Part shown: positions 59,646-64,000 of the stretch, in pieces
Layout of the letters: each line of letters opens with the position of its first letter
Numbering within the stretch: position 1 is the stretch's first letter
DNA from: an uncultured Chloroflexota bacterium
Lineage (GTDB): Bacteria > Chloroflexota > UBA11872
Assembly (NCBI GenBank): GCA_958296175.1
Contig: OY282448.1
Span: 1,031,899 to 1,095,898, forward strand
Length of the DNA stretch: 64,000 nt
Direction: 5' to 3'
Notes under the pieces: model-generated
What the model was told of the DNA's origin: nothing
Databases searched by the model: none
What the model saw: only the letters and a program-made list of their open reading frames with translations
Translations under genes and position numbers: made by a program

Positions 59646-61103
59646 GTGAGCCAGGACGATCAGCGGCCGAACGTCCTGTTGATCGTTACCGATCAGCAGC
59701 GCGGCGATTGCCTGGGCATCGACGGGCATCCGGTGCTGCAGACCCCGGCCATGGATTGGCTGGGAACGTCTGGCACGTTCTTCCGGCGCGGCTACGCGGA
59801 ATGCCCCTCGTGCATTCCGGCGCGCCGCTCGCTCATGTCCGGGCGCGCCCCGGCCGAGGACGGCATGGTGGGGTTCTTCTCCGCGCCGTTCGACCCGCCG
59901 GCCACGCTGGCGGGCGAGCTGCGCCGCGCGGGTTACGAGACGCGCATGATCGGCAAGCTGCACCTGCACCCGCGGCGGCAGCGCTTCGGGTTCGACGTGC
60001 TGGAGCTGGCCGACTCCACCCGCGCGGCCGACAACGAATATCTGGACTGGCTGCACGGCGAAATCCCCCTCGACCGCTGGGCCATGGCGCACGGCGCCAC
60101 GCCCAACGGCTGGATCGGGCGGCCTTCCCATCTGCCGGAGGAACACACCCACACCTTCTGGTGCGCCTCGCGCGCCATCGAATACCTGGAAAAGCGCGAC
60201 CCGTCCTGTCCGTTCTTCTTGAACGTCTCGTTCATCGACCCGCACCCGCCCTTCACGCCGCCCGACTGGTATTACCAGCGCTACGCGGGCATGGAGTTGC
60301 CCGAGGCGGCCATGGGCGACTGGATGGAGCCGTTCGAGGGCCCCGACCGCGGCATCCCGCCCGAAAAGGGTCCCTACGGCCAGCGCGGCCCCATCGACCC
60401 GGGCGCCATGCACAACCTGCGCGCGGCTTACTACGGCCTGATCAACCACATCGACATGCAAGTGAACCGGCTCTTCCAATACATGCGCGACGCCGGCCTG
60501 CTGGAAGAAACCTTCATCGTCTTCGTCAGCGACCACGGCGAGATGCTGGGGGATCACCAGATGTACTCCAAGTGCCGCGCCTTCGACGCCTCGGCGCGCA
60601 TCCCCTTCCTGGCCCGCGCGCCGCAGCGCCTGGGCTTCCCGCGCGAAGTCGTGTGCGACCAGCCCGTGGGTCTGCAAGACGTGATGCCAACCATCCTGGA
60701 GGCGGCGGGCGCCCCAACGCCCGAGACCGTGACCGGGCGCAGCCTGCTGCCGCTCATGCGCAACGAACCGGTCGAGTGGCGGCGCTATCTGCACGGCGAA
60801 CATTCCGGCATGTACCGCTACGTGGACGGCAACCACTGGCTGGTCGACCAGCGCTACAAGTACGTCTGGATGAGCCAGACGGGGCGCGAGCTGTTCTTCG
60901 ACCTGCACGCGGACCCGCTGGAAGAGCGGGACTTGTCGGCGCGCGCCGACCTGCACCCCTGGCGCGAGCACCTGATCCACACGCTGCGCGACCGTCCCGA
61001 AGGCTTCACCGACGGCGTTCGCCTGATTCCCGGCCGACCCCACGAGCACATGGTGCCCACCAAAGTGCCGCCCGGCGTGACGGTCACCCGCCCGGCGCTG
61101 TAG
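59646..61103 (+). CDS. Sulfatase (type I, formylglycine-dependent), copy 1
   Basis: A 485-aa alkaline-phosphatase-superfamily hydrolase. I chose GTG 59646 (VSQDDQRPNVLLIVTDQQRG) since earlier codons lie in repeats. Metal and catalytic features: VLLIVTDQQRGDCLG near the start, the modification motif CIPAR (C56, to be converted to formylglycine) followed by RSLMSG, GYETRMIGKLHLHP, FIDPHPPFTPPDWY and FVSDHGEMLGDHQM. There is no signal peptide, so it acts in the cytoplasm, or the substrate is imported. Sulfate-ester or phosphonate hydrolase activity is possible. The paralogue follows after 11 bp. Confidence 0.88.
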   Translation: MSQDDQRPNVLLIVTDQQRGDCLGIDGHPVLQTPAMDWLGTSGTFFRRGYAECPSCIPARRSLMSGRAPAEDGMVGFFSAPFDPPATLAGELRRAGYETRMIGKLHLHPRRQRFGFDVLELADSTRAADNEYLDWLHGEIPLDRWAMAHGATPNGWIGRPSHLPEEHTHTFWCASRAIEYLEKRDPSCPFFLNVSFIDPHPPFTPPDWYYQRYAGMELPEAAMGDWMEPFEGPDRGIPPEKGPYGQRGPIDPGAMHNLRAAYYGLINHIDMQVNRLFQYMRDAGLLEETFIVFVSDHGEMLGDHQMYSKCRAFDASARIPFLARAPQRLGFPREVVCDQPVGLQDVMPTILEAAGAPTPETVTGRSLLPLMRNEPVEWRRYLHGEHSGMYRYVDGNHWLVDQRYKYVWMSQTGRELFFDLHADPLEERDLSARADLHPWREHLIHTLRDRPEGFTDGVRLIPGRPHEHMVPTKVPPGVTVTRPAL

Positions 61104-61114
61104 GGAGGCGGACC

Positions 61115-62635
61115 ATGGCCGACGCGCAGCCGCACATCCTGCTCGTCATGACCGACCAGCAGCGCAGCGACGCCCTGGGCATTGCCGACCATCCGGTGCT
61201 GCAAACGCCCGCCATGGACGAGATTGGCGCCACCGGCGCGCGGTTCCGGCGCGGCTACACCGAGGCGCCCGCCTGCATCCCGGCCCGCCGCGTGCTCATG
61301 TCCGGCCAGGCGCCGGCGGCCAACGGCATGGTAGGCATGGTTGGCGGCATGCCCTGGAACCCGCCGGCCACCCTGGCGGGTGCATTGGGCGCGGCGGGCT
61401 ACGAAACCCGCATGATCGGCAAGATTCACCTCTATCCGCAGCGCAAGCGCTATGGGTTCGACGCCATGGAACTGGCCGACTCCACCCGCGGCGCGGGCAA
61501 CGACTATCTGGACTGGCTGCACGGCGAGATTCCCCTCGACCGCTGGGCCATGGCGCACGGCGCCACGCCCAACGGCTGGGTCGGGCGCCCCAATCACCTG
61601 CCCGAGGAGCGCACCCACACCTTCTGGTGCGTCTCCCGCGCTATTCAGTTTCTGGAGCGGCGCGACCCCAGCCAGCCGTTTTTCCTGAACCTCTCCTTCA
61701 TCGACCCGCACCCGCCCTTCACGCCGCCGCGCTTCTTCTTCGACCGCTACGCCGCCATGGACCTGCCGCCGCCCGTGATTGGCGACTGGGTGGAACCGTG
61801 GAGCGGGCCGAACCGCGGCGTGGACCCCGAAGTGCGTTCCGAGCGGCGCTTCTACCGGCGCGGCATGAACCTCGACCCGCTGCCCATGCACTTCATGCGC
61901 GCGGCCTACTTCGGGATGATCAACCACATCGACATGCAGCTGAGCCGCCTTTTCCAATACATGCGCGACCGGCGGCTGCTGGAGGACACGTTGGTCGTGT
62001 TCGTGTCCGACCACGGCGAGATGCTGGGCGACCACTACCACATCGCCAAGGGCTATCCCTTCGAGGCCTCGGCCGGGATTCCTTTCCTGGTCATGCCGCC
62101 GGAGGCCTGGGGAGCGCCGCATGCGCAGGTGCGCGACGAACCCGTGGGCTTGCAGGACGTGATGCCGACGCTGATCGACGCCGCCGGCGGCGAAATTCCA
62201 GCCTCGTGCACGGGCCGCAGCCTGCTGCCGCTGGTGCGCGGCCAGGCCGCGTCCTGGCGCGACGTGCTGCACCTGGAATACGCCAGCGGCCCCGAGGCCG
62301 GCCCGCGGCGCGGCGGCGCGCCGAACGACCCGCCCTTCGCCCGACAAATCTGGTCGCGCGGCTGGCACGCGCTGGTGGGCGAGCGGCACAAATACATCTG
62401 GGACAGCCAAACCGGGCAGGAACTCTTCTTCGACGTGCGCAACGACCCGTTTGAAGCCCGCGACCTCTCGTCCCAGACCGACCTGGACCCCTGGCGCCAG
62501 CGCCTGATCGAAGAACTGCGCCGCCGCCCCGAAGGGTTCACCGACGGCGCCCGCCTCGTCCCAGGCCAACGCCACGTCCACATGGTCCCCGGCCTGGCCC
62601 CGCCCGAATACGGCTACGAGCCGCCGGTGTTCTAG
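61115..62635 (+). CDS. Sulfatase (type I, formylglycine-dependent), copy 2
   Basis: A 506-aa paralogue of the preceding gene, starting at ATG 61115 behind GGGAGG. Motifs: HILLVMTDQQRSDALG, CIPAR (C54) plus RVLMSG, GYETRMIGKIHLYPQRKRYG, FIDPHPPFTPPRFF and FVSDHGEMLGDHYH. Long stretches match copy 1 (for example YLDWLHGEIPLDRWAMAHGA), so it arose by tandem duplication. It has an extra C-terminal segment (ASGPEAGPRRGGAPNDPP). No maturase or sulfate transporter is nearby. Confidence 0.88.
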   Translation: MADAQPHILLVMTDQQRSDALGIADHPVLQTPAMDEIGATGARFRRGYTEAPACIPARRVLMSGQAPAANGMVGMVGGMPWNPPATLAGALGAAGYETRMIGKIHLYPQRKRYGFDAMELADSTRGAGNDYLDWLHGEIPLDRWAMAHGATPNGWVGRPNHLPEERTHTFWCVSRAIQFLERRDPSQPFFLNLSFIDPHPPFTPPRFFFDRYAAMDLPPPVIGDWVEPWSGPNRGVDPEVRSERRFYRRGMNLDPLPMHFMRAAYFGMINHIDMQLSRLFQYMRDRRLLEDTLVVFVSDHGEMLGDHYHIAKGYPFEASAGIPFLVMPPEAWGAPHAQVRDEPVGLQDVMPTLIDAAGGEIPASCTGRSLLPLVRGQAASWRDVLHLEYASGPEAGPRRGGAPNDPPFARQIWSRGWHALVGERHKYIWDSQTGQELFFDVRNDPFEARDLSSQTDLDPWRQRLIEELRRRPEGFTDGARLVPGQRHVHMVPGLAPPEYGYEPPVF

Positions 62636-62701
62636 GTCGGCCTGTTCTAGGTCGGCCTGGCCGCGTTCCCGCCGCCTGGCGTCGTTCCCCGCGCCCAGCC
62701 G

Positions 62702-63658
62702 CTAGAACCCGCGCGCCAGGTCCACCACGTTCCGCAGCTGGTCGCCGCGCACGTAGCGGCCCAGGTTGTCGATCACGAAGGCGTTGATGCGTTCCTGGCG
62801 GCGCGGCGAGCGTCCGGCGACGTGGGGCAGGATGAGCGTGCGCGGCAGATCCCACAGCTCGCTGTCCGGCGGCAGGGGTTCGACTTCCGTGACGTCCAGC
62901 CCCACGCCGCGCAGGCGGCCGGCGCGGATTTCGTCGGCCACGGCGGCCGTGTCCACGATGCGCCCGCGCGCCACGTTGATGAGATAGGCGTCGGCGGGCA
63001 GCGCCGCCAGCGCCTGCGCGTCGATCAGATGGTGCGTTGCGGGGGTGTAGGGGCAGCAGATCGTCAGCACGTCCGCCGCCGGCAGCAGCTCGGGCAGGCG
63101 GTCGATGGGGTGCACGGCCTCCAGATACTCGCCCGGCGCGGATGGGAACACGTCGACCCCGCGCACGCGCATGTCCAGCCCGTGGTAGCGCTTGGCCACC
63201 GCGCGGCCGATGCCGCCAACGCCCACCACCAGCGCCCGATTGTCGGCCAGTTCGTCGTAGGGATAGTCGTGCGTCCAGCGATGCTCGGCCTGCCGCAGAG
63301 CGCCGTAGGGCACGCCGCGCGTCAGGGCCGTCAGCAGCGCCACGGCAGTCTCGGCCACGTGCGTTGCCAGCAGTCCCTGGATGTTGGTGACCACGATCTG
63401 GCCGCCGCGCAGTTCGGGAATGGCGGCCAGCGGGTCCACGCCCGCGCTGGCCACCTGCAGCCAGCGCAGCGATGCGGCGGCCGCGATGATGTGGGGTTCG
63501 ATCAGGCCGCCCATGGCGATGGCGACCTCCGCGCCGCGAATGGCCTCCACCGCCGCGTCGGCGCTGTCCGCGATGGTGAAGTCGATCTGGGGGAACGCGT
63601 CCACCAGCTCCGCCCACTCGTCGGGCGTTTGGCCTGGCGCGTAGATCAGGACGTGCAT
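62702..63658 (-). CDS. D-isomer-specific 2-hydroxyacid dehydrogenase
   Basis: A 318-aa NAD(H)-dependent dehydrogenase of the phosphoglycerate/glyoxylate reductase group. It has the Rossmann motif VVGVGGIGRAVAKRYHGLDM, the substrate Arg in LINVARGRIVD, the catalytic Glu in LDVTEVEPLP and the catalytic His in ILPHVAGRSPRR. Substrate specificity is not determined from sequence. It is convergent with the sulfatases and divergent from the next gene. Confidence 0.9.
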   Translation of the reverse strand: MHVLIYAPGQTPDEWAELVDAFPQIDFTIADSADAAVEAIRGAEVAIAMGGLIEPHIIAAAASLRWLQVASAGVDPLAAIPELRGGQIVVTNIQGLLATHVAETAVALLTALTRGVPYGALRQAEHRWTHDYPYDELADNRALVVGVGGIGRAVAKRYHGLDMRVRGVDVFPSAPGEYLEAVHPIDRLPELLPAADVLTICCPYTPATHHLIDAQALAALPADAYLINVARGRIVDTAAVADEIRAGRLRGVGLDVTEVEPLPPDSELWDLPRTLILPHVAGRSPRRQERINAFVIDNLGRYVRGDQLRNVVDLARGF

Positions 63659-63760
63659 GTGATCGGGCCTGCGGCAGGGCGTCTGCAGTGTAAGAAGTTT
63701 GCCCGCCCGCGCGCTGCCCGTTGCTAAACTTCCCGCAAAGTGCGCCGGAGAGGCTGGTGC

Positions 63761-64000
63761 GTGGCTGATTCGGGCGCGGCGCCCCTGTCCCCTTCTGTGT
63801 CGAGCGTTTCCCCGCCCGACCCGCGCGGCGCGCGGGCGCTGACGGCCGCCGACGTGCGCTGGACCTGCAACCCGGACGACCTGCCGTTCGGCGCCACGGA
63901 CGACCTGCCGGACCCCGACGCGCCCATAGGCCAGGCGCGCGCCGCGCAGTCGCTGGCTTTCGGCCTGGGCATGGACGGCCGCGGGTTCAACATCTTTGCG
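63761..64000 (+). CDS. Lon-like (S16/AAA) ATP-dependent protease, N-terminal part
   Basis: The gene runs off the right edge, and 80 codons are visible. GTG 63761 has GAGAGG at good spacing. The visible protein (ALTAADVRWTCNPDDLPFGA, DAPIGQARAAQSLAFGLGMD, GRGFNIFA) matches the N-terminus of the Lon-related putative ATP-dependent protease family, whose Walker A follows shortly after. The catalytic region is outside the window. Confidence 0.82.
   Translation, partial: MADSGAAPLSPSVSSVSPPDPRGARALTAADVRWTCNPDDLPFGATDDLPDPDAPIGQARAAQSLAFGLGMDGRGFNIFA

Overview
The window is GC-rich (roughly 70%), densely coded and lies on both strands. I read it as a chromosome segment of a member of the Chloroflexota, probably a marine or host-associated aerobe. 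This is an inference from family-level features: a YvcK protein with an N-terminal membrane anchor, a short B12-dependent class II ribonucleotide reductase, a mitochondrial-type aconitase, and a large set of creatininase, M81, sulfatase, SDR and Gfo/Idh/MocA genes. No rRNA or tRNA was seen.

Layout. 1-8.6 kb is housekeeping: yvcK (cut by the left edge), class II RNR, a small membrane protein, a plsY-like gene and a recJ-relA/spoT pair. 9-14 kb holds a Gfo/Idh/MocA oxidoreductase, two unknown genes and a coaBC-coaX pair (coenzyme A synthesis) with ATGA overlap. 14.2-16 kb holds two tandem creatininase-family amidohydrolases. 16-21.6 kb is a type I restriction-modification island: hsdR, a HigA-like regulator, an hsdS split by an in-frame stop inside a perfect palindrome, and hsdM. 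The hsdS part is strikingly AT-rich. 21.8-26.2 kb is a minus-strand operon of a DUF3179 lipoprotein, a beta-propeller protein and a benzoylformate-decarboxylase-like ThDP enzyme, joined by 4-bp overlaps. 26.4-33 kb has an SDR, two coiled-coil membrane proteins, and two secreted proteins (GLUG-repeat protein, trypsin-like protease) sharing a novel Cys module. 33-37.6 kb has an M81 peptidase, an inositol-phosphatase-like enzyme and an AT-rich DUF5131-TcmP cassette. 37.7-40.7 kb is modABC (molybdate uptake). 41-50 kb has aconitase, an SDR with an atypical active site, two small genes and gltB. 50.4-58.9 kb is the phosphate regulon: phoBR on the minus strand and pstSCAB-phoU on the plus strand, with two unknown genes between. 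59.6-64 kb has two tandem sulfatases, a D-2-hydroxyacid dehydrogenase and the start of a Lon-like protease gene.

The most unusual non-coding signal is a set of intergenic repeat loci with a recurring 60-62 bp period (about 11.84-12.05, 39.55-39.76, 50.14-50.36, 58.90-59.16 and 59.48-59.57 kb, plus pairs near 3.66 and 34.6 kb). Unit sequences mostly differ between loci and no cas genes are visible. Several gene 3' ends (hsdR, the ThDP enzyme, gltB) also have partial copies a short distance downstream. A second family of CTCTCCC/GGGAGAG hairpin repeats fills many intergenic gaps.

The most promising leads for new biology are the 60-bp repeat loci, the palindrome-embedded stop in hsdS, the HigA insertion flanked by hsdR-end copies, the DUF5131-TcmP cassette, the DUF3179/propeller/ThDP operon and the shared secreted Cys module.
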